DNA from: RYN-230 sp963704995 | Lineage (GTDB): Bacteria; Actinomycetota; Actinomycetes; Streptosporangiales; Streptosporangiaceae | Direction of reading: 5' to 3' | Assembly: GCA_963704995.1 (NCBI GenBank) | Contig: CAVPIM010000005.1 | Coordinates: 806,001 to 870,000 of the forward strand | Length of the DNA stretch: 64,000 bases | Shown: positions 8,418-15,519 of the stretch, piece by piece | Numbering within the stretch: position 1 is the first letter of the stretch | Layout: each line of letters opens with the position of its first letter | Translations under genes and position numbers: made by a program | Notes under the pieces: model-generated | Seen by the model: only the letters and a program-made list of their open reading frames with translations | What the model was told of the DNA's origin: nothing | Database searches by the model: none

Positions 8418-8774
8418 GTGACCCGGCTGGAGGGCGACCCGGGCCCGCTCGGATGGCTCCGGTTCACCTACGGGTTCCGGCTCCCGGCCGAGAACGTGCA
8501 CTGGGTGCGGCACGAGCTGACCGACGCGGGCTGGCGCGGCCGGACCGTGCTCCGGCACCTGGCCGTGATCATCCCCATCTGCGCGATCCTCGTGGCCGGG
8601 CTGGCGATCCTGCTGCCCGCCCCGATCTGGGTCAGCCTGACCATGGTGGCCCTCATCCTGTGCGGCAGCCTGTTCACGGTGACCGTCTACGCGGACGACC
8701 TGCGGGCGAACCGGCTGCGCCAGCACGACCTGCCGGTCCCCAACGACCCCGACCTGGGCCACCCCACGCACTGA
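8418..8774 (+). CDS. DUF5313-like small membrane protein
   Basis: 118-residue protein. After a short N-terminus with GWLRFTYGFRLPAENVHWV (residues about 12-30), which resembles the DUF5313 pattern of actinobacteria, two adjacent hydrophobic segments follow (about residues 48-68 and 70-92), then a polar tail rich in Asp and Pro. It is likely a two-pass inner-membrane protein of unknown function. GTG 8418 has GGAG a few bases upstream; the ATG at 8379 is possible but adds a non-conserved Arg/Pro stretch. Confidence 0.65.
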   Translation: MTRLEGDPGPLGWLRFTYGFRLPAENVHWVRHELTDAGWRGRTVLRHLAVIIPICAILVAGLAILLPAPIWVSLTMVALILCGSLFTVTVYADDLRANRLRQHDLPVPNDPDLGHPTH

Positions 8775-8944
8775 TCCGGCCAGCCCCTCGTTCGTGATCA
8801 GACGATTCGTGTCGCTCCAGCAGCACCCCTGATACTCCACCGCACTCGATCGCCCCGGATAGGCCAGCGTCCGCCGCCGCTGAGACGAGAAGTCGTGCGA
8901 TCGGGCAATAACTGGTGGATGGCAAAACTATGGGGAGGCCCGGT

Positions 8945-9580
8945 ATGAGTCGTGCATCGCAGGTGAATCGGGAGTCACCCGGTACTCAGCGGGGCCAGCC
9001 GGATGATGCCGGGCTGATCGTGGAGTCCTACCGGGTACCCGAGCGCTTCGGTGCGGTGTTCGACCGGCACGCGACGGCGATCCATGGCTATATCGCCCGG
9101 CGGCTGGGCCGGGACGTCGCTGATGATCTTGTCGCGGAGACCTTCTTGGTGGCCTTCCGCCAGCGCGCCAACTACGACCCCGGTCAGCCTAGCGCCCGGC
9201 CGTGGCTGTACGGCATCGCGACCCGGCTGATCAGCCGGCGCCGGCGGGACGAGGTGCGGTTCTTCCGTGTCATGGCCCGCACTGGGATCGACCCGGCGGC
9301 TGACCCGGTCGCGGAGCCAGTCGCCGATGCGGGTGCCCGGCGGGCGGACGCGCAGACGCTGCACTGCCGCCTGGCGGGCGCACTAGCGCTGCTGTCCACC
9401 GCGGACCGGGACGCACTGCTGCTGGTAGCCGATGGGCTGTCCTACGCCGAAGCGGCGCAGGCGCTGGGCGTGCCACCTGGAACGTTGTCGTCCCGGCTGG
9501 CCAGAGCCCGCCGGAGGGTCCGCGAGGAACTCGGGGGCGTGAACCCCGCCGAGGAGAGACAGGAGCAGAGCCATGAATGA
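8945..9580 (+). CDS. ECF-type RNA polymerase sigma factor
   Basis: 211 residues. Region 2 (about 40-110) reads VFDRHATAIHGYIARRLGRD then ADDLVAETFLVAFRQR and ARPWLYGIATRLISRRRR. Region 4 (about 150-200) reads LSTADRDALLLVADGLSYAE then LGVPPGTLSSRLARARRRVR. It directs RNA polymerase to a small regulon. ATG 8945 is preceded by GGGGAGG. The next gene starts inside its end (ATG 9573) and encodes a membrane protein, the normal arrangement for a sigma factor with a regulating partner. The inducing signal cannot be read from the sequence. Confidence 0.9.
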   Translation: MSRASQVNRESPGTQRGQPDDAGLIVESYRVPERFGAVFDRHATAIHGYIARRLGRDVADDLVAETFLVAFRQRANYDPGQPSARPWLYGIATRLISRRRRDEVRFFRVMARTGIDPAADPVAEPVADAGARRADAQTLHCRLAGALALLSTADRDALLLVADGLSYAEAAQALGVPPGTLSSRLARARRRVREELGGVNPAEERQEQSHE

Positions 9581-10568
9581 GATGCAACTGCTGGAGGAGT
9601 TCCGCGCCGTGGTTGCCCCACCAGATCCGGGCACGCTAGCACAGGCCCGCGCCCGGGTGCTGGACGGTGCCGCTGCTGGCCAGGCAAGCCGCCGCGCACG
9701 CTGGCCGCGCCCGTCCGGCAGGTGGCCGAAGCTCGCCCTGACCGGCCTGGCCGCAGCAGCCACCGCAACGGCGGTCACCGTGGCCCTGGCCGCCCCGGGC
9801 GGTGCGCCGTCCCATCCGGGCGCCGCCAATCTCACCGCGAGAGAGCTTGCCTACCGGGTGGCCGACGTCGCGGCCGCCCGGCCGGCCGTGCGCCCCGGCC
9901 AGTGGGTGTACAGACAGGTGAAGATAGCCGGCTCACCACCCCCCGTGTTCGCGGGGACGTGGCAGGGGTGGAGGACAGCGGACGGGACCAGGAGCGCCGG
10001 TCTGGACAAGGGCAAGGTGTATTTCATGCCGTGCCCTCCCTGGGCATCAGGTCCGCCCGGTAGCTGTCAGCCGTGGATGGACGTGCCCAATGGGCAGAGG
10101 CGTATCCCGGTCACCTACGCTGGGCTGAGTTCGCTGCCACGCAGCCCCTCCGCGCTCGATCGCTACCTGGCCAGCCTTCCGCTGCCCGGCGGGGGGCCAG
10201 CACCATTCCGCGAGTTCGAGATCATCAGTGCTCTGCTCATGACGTACCTGATGCCGCCACCCCTGACCGCCGAGCTTTACCGGGCCCTCGGCGACATCCC
10301 CGGCGTGACGGTCAACCAGCACGCGGTCAATGTCGCGGGCCGCGCTGGCATCGGCCTCCAGATCACCGAGCCACGGATGCTGCCGCCGTCTCCCGATACC
10401 CCTGTCCGCTCAGTTACCCAGCTCATTCTCGACCCGAAGACCTACGACCTGATCGGCGAGCAGGGCTTCGAGACCAACCAGCGCCGGCAATCTGCGCCTA
10501 GGCACTCGATAGCCGGGACCGCCATCCTGAAGACCGCCCTGGTCCCCGGCCCCGGCGTACGGCCCTGA
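9573..10568 (+). CDS. CU044_5270-family membrane protein, probable partner of the sigma factor
   Basis: 331 residues. It has an N-terminal cytoplasmic stretch (LLEEFRAVVAPPDPGTLAQA), one transmembrane helix (about residues 50-72, LALTGLAAAATATAVTVALA), then a long extracytoplasmic domain with FMPCPPWASGPPGSCQPW and a C-terminal LILDPKTYDLIGEQ block. The last is typical of the CU044_5270 family, which is commonly encoded beside sigma factors in actinobacteria. It overlaps the sigma gene by 8 bases, so translation is coupled. A role as anti-sigma factor or sensor is inferred from context; no zinc-binding anti-sigma motif is visible. Confidence 0.7.
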   Translation: MNEMQLLEEFRAVVAPPDPGTLAQARARVLDGAAAGQASRRARWPRPSGRWPKLALTGLAAAATATAVTVALAAPGGAPSHPGAANLTARELAYRVADVAAARPAVRPGQWVYRQVKIAGSPPPVFAGTWQGWRTADGTRSAGLDKGKVYFMPCPPWASGPPGSCQPWMDVPNGQRRIPVTYAGLSSLPRSPSALDRYLASLPLPGGGPAPFREFEIISALLMTYLMPPPLTAELYRALGDIPGVTVNQHAVNVAGRAGIGLQITEPRMLPPSPDTPVRSVTQLILDPKTYDLIGEQGFETNQRRQSAPRHSIAGTAILKTALVPGPGVRP

Positions 10569-10594
10569 CCAGCAGCCCGGCTGGCTGAGCTCCG

Positions 10595-10627
10595 CCCCCA
10601 GCCCAGCCAGCCGGGCTGGGCTGGGGG
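10595..10627. terminator. Strong bidirectional hairpin between convergent genes
   Basis: Perfect 14-base arms (CCCCCAGCCCAGCC and GGCTGGGCTGGGGG) with the 5-base loop AGCCG, ending one base before the stop codon of the minus-strand lpdA-type gene. It should end transcription from both sides. There is no clear U-tract, as is usual in high-GC actinobacteria. Confidence 0.85.
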
Positions 10628-12112
10628 TTAGAGGCGGTCACCGGCCGGGCGCATGAGCCGCCGGGCCGCCTCGGTCAGGCTCCCCGACAAGGACGGGTAG
10701 ACCGCGAACGTGTGGGCCATCTGATCCACGGTCAGTGACTGCTCCACGGCCAGCGAAACGCCCAGGATCAGCTCGCTGGCCCGCGGCGCGACCACGACCC
10801 CGCCGAGCACGATGCCCGTGCCGCGCCGGGCGAACAGCTTCACGAAGCCGTCCCGGAAGCCCTGCATCTTGGCCCGCGCGTTGGTGGCCAGCGGCAGCTT
10901 GACCGCCGCCGCGTCCTCGGTGCCCGCTTCGACGGCGTTCGCGGTGACCCCCACGGTCGCGATCTCCGGGTCCGTGAAGATCGTCGCGGCCACGTGGTCC
11001 AGCCTGATCGGCTGGACGGCCTCGCCCAGCGTGTGCCACATGGCGATCCGGCCCTGCATGGCCGCGACCGACGCGAGCATCATCACGCCGGTGCAGTCGC
11101 CGGCCGCGTACACCCCCCGGGCCGTGGTCCGCGACACCCGGTCCACTTCGACGAACCCCCGGCTGTCCAGGGTGACCCCGGCCTGCTCCAGGCCCAGGCC
11201 CCGGGTGGCCAGCTCCATCCCCACCGTGAGCAGGCAGTGCGAGCCGCGCACGGTCCGGCCGCCCTCCAGGGTGACCGTCACGCCGTCGCGGGTCCGCTTG
11301 ACCGCCGCCGCGCGGGACCGGCCCAGCACGGTCATCCCGCGGCGCCGGAACACGTCCTCCACCACCACCGCGGCGTCCGCGTCCTCGTGCGGCAGCACCC
11401 GCTCCCGCGAGGAAACCAGGGTCACCTGCGAACCGAGGGCCTGGTAGGCGCTGGCGAACTCGGCACCGGTCACCCCGGAACCGACCACGATCAGCTCGGG
11501 GGGCAGCTCGGGCAGGTCGTAGAGCTGCCGCCAGTTCAGGATGCGCTCGCCGTCCGGCTCCGCGCCGGGCAGCACCCGGGGCATCGCGCCGGTGGCGATC
11601 AGCACCGCCCCGGCCGGGATGCGCTGGCCGCCCGCGACGACGGTGTCCGGGCCGGCCAGCGTGCCGCGGTCCTTGATGATCTCGACGCCCTCGGCGGCCA
11701 GCCGCAGCGCCACGTCCGCGGACTGAGCCTGGGCCAGGGCCTTGACCCTCGCGTAGAGCCGGGGTGCGTCAACCTGGGCGGGCCCGCGCCCGGCGCGGCC
11801 CGCCGAGGCACCCGCCTGCGGGGTGCGGGACGCGAAGGCACGCCCGGAGACGGCCCCTCCACCGGGGAGCCCGCCGGGCGGAGGCGGGCCGATCCGGATG
11901 CCGAGGTCCTCCGCGCCATGCACCACGGACATGGTGGTCGACGAGGCGATGAGGGTCTTGGACGGCACGCAGTCGGTCAGCACGCAGGCGCCGCCCAGGC
12001 CATCGCTGTCCACCACGGTCACCTGGGCGCCGAGTTGCGCGGCGACCAGGGCGGCCTCGTACCCGCCCGGTCCGCCTCCCAGGATCACGATTCTCTCGCG
12101 CGGCTGGCTCAC
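10628..12112 (-). CDS. lpdA: NAD(P)H-quinone dehydrogenase / flavoprotein disulfide reductase (LpdA type)
   Basis: 494-residue FAD protein of the pyridine nucleotide-disulfide oxidoreductase family. The Rossmann motif VILGGGPGGYEAALVAAQLG is at residue 9. The redox-centre region GGACVLTDCVPSKTLIA keeps both cysteines (C-x4-C). The NAD-binding motif VVGSGVTGAEFASAYQALG is near 250, and the dimerisation domain ends in HTFAVYPSLSGSLTEAARRL. That end lacks the His-x-x-x-x-Glu pair of true lipoamide dehydrogenase, so a quinone or other NAD(P)H-linked reductase (LpdA/Rv3303c group) is more likely. Residues about 80-120 hold a Gly/Pro/Ala-rich insertion not usual for the family. GTG 12112 has AAGG upstream. 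Confidence 0.85.
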   Translation of the reverse strand: MSQPRERIVILGGGPGGYEAALVAAQLGAQVTVVDSDGLGGACVLTDCVPSKTLIASSTTMSVVHGAEDLGIRIGPPPPGGLPGGGAVSGRAFASRTPQAGASAGRAGRGPAQVDAPRLYARVKALAQAQSADVALRLAAEGVEIIKDRGTLAGPDTVVAGGQRIPAGAVLIATGAMPRVLPGAEPDGERILNWRQLYDLPELPPELIVVGSGVTGAEFASAYQALGSQVTLVSSRERVLPHEDADAAVVVEDVFRRRGMTVLGRSRAAAVKRTRDGVTVTLEGGRTVRGSHCLLTVGMELATRGLGLEQAGVTLDSRGFVEVDRVSRTTARGVYAAGDCTGVMMLASVAAMQGRIAMWHTLGEAVQPIRLDHVAATIFTDPEIATVGVTANAVEAGTEDAAAVKLPLATNARAKMQGFRDGFVKLFARRGTGIVLGGVVVAPRASELILGVSLAVEQSLTVDQMAHTFAVYPSLSGSLTEAARRLMRPAGDRL

Positions 12113-12217
12113 GCTGCCTTATTCTTCCCGGCCGCCCGGGTGCCGCGAACGCCGCCCTCCCCGCCAGAAGCCGCTTCCCGGTTACCGGAGATCGGCCGCA
12201 GCGGCACGTTGCCTCGT

Positions 12218-12223
12218 TACGCT
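12218..12223 (+). promoter_or_regulatory. Probable leaderless -10 box of the GGCT-like gene
   Basis: TACGCT ends 8 bases before GTG 12232 with no Shine-Dalgarno site, matching the leaderless pattern of ppc, pccB, trpS and the acyl-CoA mutase gene. Confidence 0.45.
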
Positions 12224-12231
12224 GGTGAGCC

Positions 12232-12684
12232 GTGGAGCTGTACGCGGCGTATGCCACCAATATGGACCCTTCACTCATGGCCGAGCGCTGCCCCCATTCG
12301 CCCATGCGGGGCAACGGCTGGCTGGAAGGGTGGCGGCTCACCTTCGGCGGCGAGGACATCAGCTGGGAAGGCGCCCTGGCCACGGTGGTGGAGGACGCCG
12401 CCGAGCGGGTCTTCGTGGTCCTGTACGAGCTGCACGACCTGGACGAGCGGGTGCTGGACCACTGGGACGGCGTGCACCTGGGCTACTTCCAGAAGCTCAG
12501 GGTCCGGGTGCAGACGCTGGACGGCGACGTGGCGGCCTGGCTCTACGTGCTCAACGACTACGAGGGCGGCCTGCCCTCCGCCCGTTACCTGGGCATCGTG
12601 GCGGACGCGGCGGAACTGGCGGGCGCTCCGGCCGACTACGTGGCGGGCCTGCGCGCCCGGCCCTGCGCATCGTTGGGTGCCTGA
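12232..12684 (+). CDS. Gamma-glutamylcyclotransferase-like protein
   Basis: 150-residue protein of the GGCT-like fold. It begins ELYAAYATNMDPSLMAERCP, equivalent to the YGSN substrate-binding start of the family, and has LYELHDLDERVLDHWDGVHL and LYVLNDYEGGLPSARYLGIV, whose Glu may be the catalytic acid. Family members cleave gamma-glutamyl amines or peptides to 5-oxoproline; the exact substrate is unknown. It stands alone, divergent from the lpdA-type gene and convergent with transketolase. Confidence 0.75.
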   Translation: MELYAAYATNMDPSLMAERCPHSPMRGNGWLEGWRLTFGGEDISWEGALATVVEDAAERVFVVLYELHDLDERVLDHWDGVHLGYFQKLRVRVQTLDGDVAAWLYVLNDYEGGLPSARYLGIVADAAELAGAPADYVAGLRARPCASLGA

Positions 12685-12693
12685 CCACGGGTT

Positions 12694-12723
12694 CCTGACC
12701 AGCAGGATCCCTGACCAGCAGGA
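12694..12723. repeat. Short direct repeat in the GGCT-transketolase gap
   Basis: CCTGACCAGCAGGA occurs twice with a 16-base period (12694-12707 and 12710-12723), preceded by a partial copy at 12680. It fills most of the short gap between two convergent genes. No function is evident. Confidence 0.6.
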
Positions 12724-12736
12724 GCGCGCCTGAGGC

Positions 12737-13633
12737 TCAGACCCGCAGGAACGAGGCGATCGAGGCCCGCAGCGACCGCGCGTCCAGCCCGTGCGCGGCC
12801 CGGTGCTCGGCCGGGGTGCCGTAGCGGCGCAGTTCGTCGCGGCCGACACCCAGCCCCAGCACCCGGTGCGGCAGGTCGCGCAGCGCGTCCGCCACGGCCG
12901 GGACCGAGGTCCCGGCCAGGTACGGCTCGACCAGCACGACGTCCGGGGCCTGCAGGCTGTCCCGCAGCGTCGCCGCGTCCAGCGGCCGGATGGTGGCCGC
13001 GTAGAGCACCGTGACGTCGAACCCGAGGGTCGCGTCCACCACGGCGTCCGCCAGCGGTCCGACCGCGATCACCGTGCCCCGGCGCCCGCTGCGCAGCAGC
13101 GTCAGCCGGCCCGGCTCGCCGTCCAGCGGCACCGTGTTGACCTCCGTGGACAGCCGCACGTAGACCAGCCCCTGGCCGCGGGCCGCCGCGCGGATCTGGC
13201 GCTCGGCCTCGTCGGGATGCCCGGGGACGTGCACGGTCCAGCCGGGCAGCGTGCCCAGCAGCGCCACGTCGCCTGGTGACTGGTGGGTGCGGCCGCTGTC
13301 GGCGTAGTCGTAGGACGCTCCGGCGCTGACCAGGACCGCGCCCGCCGCCGCGGCCTGGTGGTTCAGGTCCAGCTTGATCTGCTCGAACGGCCGCTCGACC
13401 AGGAAGCTGGCGAACGTGTGCGCGATCGGCCGCATCCCGGCCAGGGACAGCCCGCCCGCCACGCTGATCAGCAGTTGCTCCCGGATCCCCACGTTGATCA
13501 CCCGGTCCGGGTAGCGGGCGGCGGCCGGCCGGAACGCGTCCGCCGAGATGTCGGCCAGTACCACGGCCAGCCGCGGGTCCTCAGCCAGCAGGCGGCTGGT
13601 AACCGCGGTGAAGCGCTCCCGCATGGTCTCCAT
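12737..13633 (-). CDS. Transketolase, C-terminal (pyrimidine-binding + C) subunit
   Basis: 298-residue second half of a split transketolase. It starts METMRERFTAVTSRLL and has the pyrimidine-binding domain with the ThDP-activating glutamate region (INVGIREQLLISVAGGLSLA near residue 47) and SGRTHQSPGDVALLGTLPG near 113. The C-terminal domain ends in YGTPAEHRAAHGLDARSLRA. With the N-terminal subunit encoded 9 bases upstream it forms a heteromeric ThDP enzyme that moves two-carbon ketol units between sugar phosphates. Split forms often serve specialised sugar or secondary pathways instead of the housekeeping pentose phosphate pathway. Confidence 0.88.
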   Translation of the reverse strand: METMRERFTAVTSRLLAEDPRLAVVLADISADAFRPAAARYPDRVINVGIREQLLISVAGGLSLAGMRPIAHTFASFLVERPFEQIKLDLNHQAAAAGAVLVSAGASYDYADSGRTHQSPGDVALLGTLPGWTVHVPGHPDEAERQIRAAARGQGLVYVRLSTEVNTVPLDGEPGRLTLLRSGRRGTVIAVGPLADAVVDATLGFDVTVLYAATIRPLDAATLRDSLQAPDVVLVEPYLAGTSVPAVADALRDLPHRVLGLGVGRDELRRYGTPAEHRAAHGLDARSLRASIASFLRV

Positions 13634-13642
13634 GATCGTCTC

Positions 13643-14452
13643 CTATCGGGCCGGCGCGGCTTCGGACCGGGGCGCGGCGTCAGGCCCGGTCCCGGGCGCG
13701 GCCTCGGGCACAGCCCCGGGTCCGGGTTCGGGCCCGGGCCCGAACTTGGGCTCGACGACCGCGGCCACCATGTGCGGCCGGCCAGGATGCCGGGCGGTGA
13801 GCGCGGCCTCCAGCGCGTCGTGATCGCGGCCGGAGACCCGGCGCACCGACCAGCCCTCGACCGCGAACCGGGTCTGCACCCCGCCTGGCCAGCCGTGAGT
13901 GGACGAGGCGTTGTCCACCACCACCACGTGCAGCGCGTCCAGCCGCGCGGCCCGGGCGAACGCGATCGCCTCCTGGTTGGTTCCCTCGTCCAGCTCGGCG
14001 TCCCCGACTAGCACGAACACCCGCGAGTCCGCCAGATTCTGCGCTCGCAGCCCGAGGGCCAGGCCGACGGCCAGCGGCAGCCCGTGGCCGAGCGACCCGC
14101 TGGAGATCTCCACTCCGGGGATCAGGGTCCGGTCCGGATGCAGGCCGAGTGCCGAGCCGAACGCCCCGAAACCGGCCAGCTCCGCGGGGTCCACGAATCC
14201 CTTGGCCGCCAGCACGGCGTAGTACGCCATCGGCCCGTGCCCCTTGGACAGCAGGAAGCGGTCCCGTCCGTCGTCACCGGCGGTCTGCGGCGTGACCCGC
14301 AGCACCCGGTCGTACAGCACCCAGAGCACGTCCAGGGTGGAAGTGGCCGCCTGGTCGTGCTTGTCGTCCCCGGTCATCAGCGACATCAGCCCCGGCAGGT
14401 CGGCGAAGGTCGCGGGCGGCCGGTGGTTCACGGTCGTTGTCATGAGCCCCAT
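13643..14452 (-). CDS. Transketolase, N-terminal (ThDP-binding) subunit
   Basis: First half of the split transketolase, 269 residues. It carries SKGHGPMAYYAVLAAKGFVD, SSGSLGHGLPLAVGLALGLR and the ThDP/Mg motif GDAELDEGTNQEA followed by VVVVDNASS. The last 40 residues are a Gly/Pro/Ala-rich tail (repeats of GPGPE/APGTGP) without a match to the fold. Starts at ATG 14452 or ATG 14443 are both possible; no strong ribosome site precedes either. A perfect palindrome ends 5 bases upstream of 14452, so the pair is probably controlled by a dedicated regulator not encoded nearby. Confidence 0.88.
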   Translation of the reverse strand: MGLMTTTVNHRPPATFADLPGLMSLMTGDDKHDQAATSTLDVLWVLYDRVLRVTPQTAGDDGRDRFLLSKGHGPMAYYAVLAAKGFVDPAELAGFGAFGSALGLHPDRTLIPGVEISSGSLGHGLPLAVGLALGLRAQNLADSRVFVLVGDAELDEGTNQEAIAFARAARLDALHVVVVDNASSTHGWPGGVQTRFAVEGWSVRRVSGRDHDALEAALTARHPGRPHMVAAVVEPKFGPGPEPGPGAVPEAAPGTGPDAAPRSEAAPAR

Positions 14453-14457
14453 GCTCT

Positions 14458-14479
14458 GACTTAAAGCGCACTTTAAGTC
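14458..14479. promoter_or_regulatory. Perfect palindrome, probable operator of the split transketolase
   Basis: GACTTAAAG-CGCA-CTTTAAGTC: two perfect 9-base arms with a 4-base spacer, AT-rich in a very GC-rich context, located just before the first codon of the transketolase N-subunit gene and after the end of the upstream gene. Position and symmetry suggest a dimeric repressor site. The regulator family cannot be told from the site. Confidence 0.75.
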
Positions 14480-14560
14480 AATGGGTTTCCGCGGCCCCCC
14501 GGAGCCCGGGCGGGCCCGCGCCCGGCTCCGGCCGCGACCGGTCCCGGCCGCCAGCCGGCC

Positions 14561-15229
14561 TCAGGCCAGCACCACGGCCAGCAGTATCAGCAACGGAACC
14601 GCCATCGCCGCGATGGGACCCCAGGTCCAGCGCACCCGGGGGCCGGTGGCGGGCCCGTCCGGGGCGGCGGCGGTGCGCGGCGCCCGGGCCCGCTCGTCCA
14701 GCTGCCGGGCGATGAACTCGGCCGCCGATCCCGCCAGGGCGGCCTGGGCCTCGCCGGGGAGTCTCGCGTACCCGGGGGCCGGGACCGTCCCGCGGCGGGC
14801 GGCGCGGCGGGCCTTCAGCTCGCTGCGGGTCTGGGAGCGGCCCGACGACTGGACCGCCCAGCTGTGCACGATCACGGCGCCGTCCGGGCCCCGGTAGTGG
14901 ATCCGGACGTTGTGGACCAGGTCCACCTGGATCACCGCGGGCCACGGCACCACGTGCGCGCGCAGCGGGTTCACCACGGTGAGGGCCGCGGGGCTGGCCA
15001 CGATCCGGGGATGCAGCGCGCACGCGTACATGATCCCGGTGATCGCGACGACCACGACGGCCGTGACGAGCGCCGCGTGGTCATGGTGGCCCAGCGCGAG
15101 CACGACGAGGAGCAGGACCGCGAACGCGGCCCATCCCCACCACGCGACCAGGGATCCGGTCGTCCGGTAGACCTGCCGTTCGCCGAGCAGATCCTGCCGC
15201 GAGAACACCGCCACCGCGCTCCATGTCAC
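14561..15229 (-). CDS. PH-domain membrane protein
   Basis: 222 residues. Two hydrophobic segments near the N-terminus (about residues 30-46 and 54-72: GWAAFAVLLLVVLALG, ALVTAVVVVAITGIMYACAL), then a bacterial PH-like beta domain (about 75-130: PRIVASPAALTVVNPLRAHV, WPAVIQVDL, VRIHYRGPDGAVIVHSW), a basic linker, and a final hydrophobic helix (WGPIAAMAVPLLILLAVVLA). It is likely an integral membrane protein with a cytoplasmic PH-like domain. Function is unknown. The gene ends about 100 bases before the transketolase start and is read in the same direction. Confidence 0.75.
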   Translation of the reverse strand: MTWSAVAVFSRQDLLGERQVYRTTGSLVAWWGWAAFAVLLLVVLALGHHDHAALVTAVVVVAITGIMYACALHPRIVASPAALTVVNPLRAHVVPWPAVIQVDLVHNVRIHYRGPDGAVIVHSWAVQSSGRSQTRSELKARRAARRGTVPAPGYARLPGEAQAALAGSAAEFIARQLDERARAPRTAAAPDGPATGPRVRWTWGPIAAMAVPLLILLAVVLA

Positions 15230-15446
15230 CGGGGCTGGCCCGCCGGCCCGGCGCCGGCCAGCCTGCCGTCAAGCCGCCGGCCCAGCCTACGCGGGCCCGG
15301 ACCTGGCCACCGCCGCCACCCGGCCGGCCCGGGCCGGGACGCCTGACCCGGTGGCCAGAACCCGATTGCGGGCCGGCGAATTAATGCCCGTGGCCTATGC
15401 AACCGCGGGCGGGGGGGCGCATGCTAGGCGCACCGCGCGAGGCGCC

Positions 15447-15480
15447 GCACCAGACGGCCGCCCGCGCGGCCTTCTGGTGC
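15447..15480. other. Hairpin in the leader of the molybdenum hydroxylase genes
   Basis: 15-base arms GCACCAGACGGCCGC and GCGGCCTTCTGGTGC pair with one mismatch around a CCGC loop, 40 bases before ATG 15520. It lies in the 290-base gap 15230-15519, which otherwise shows only an AT-richer patch (GCGAATTAATGC near 15375) that could belong to a promoter. It may be a leader structure or a terminator. Confidence 0.5.
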
Positions 15481-15519
15481 GGCCGGTGACGCCCGCCTGG
15501 GCAGGCGAGGGAGGTCAGG

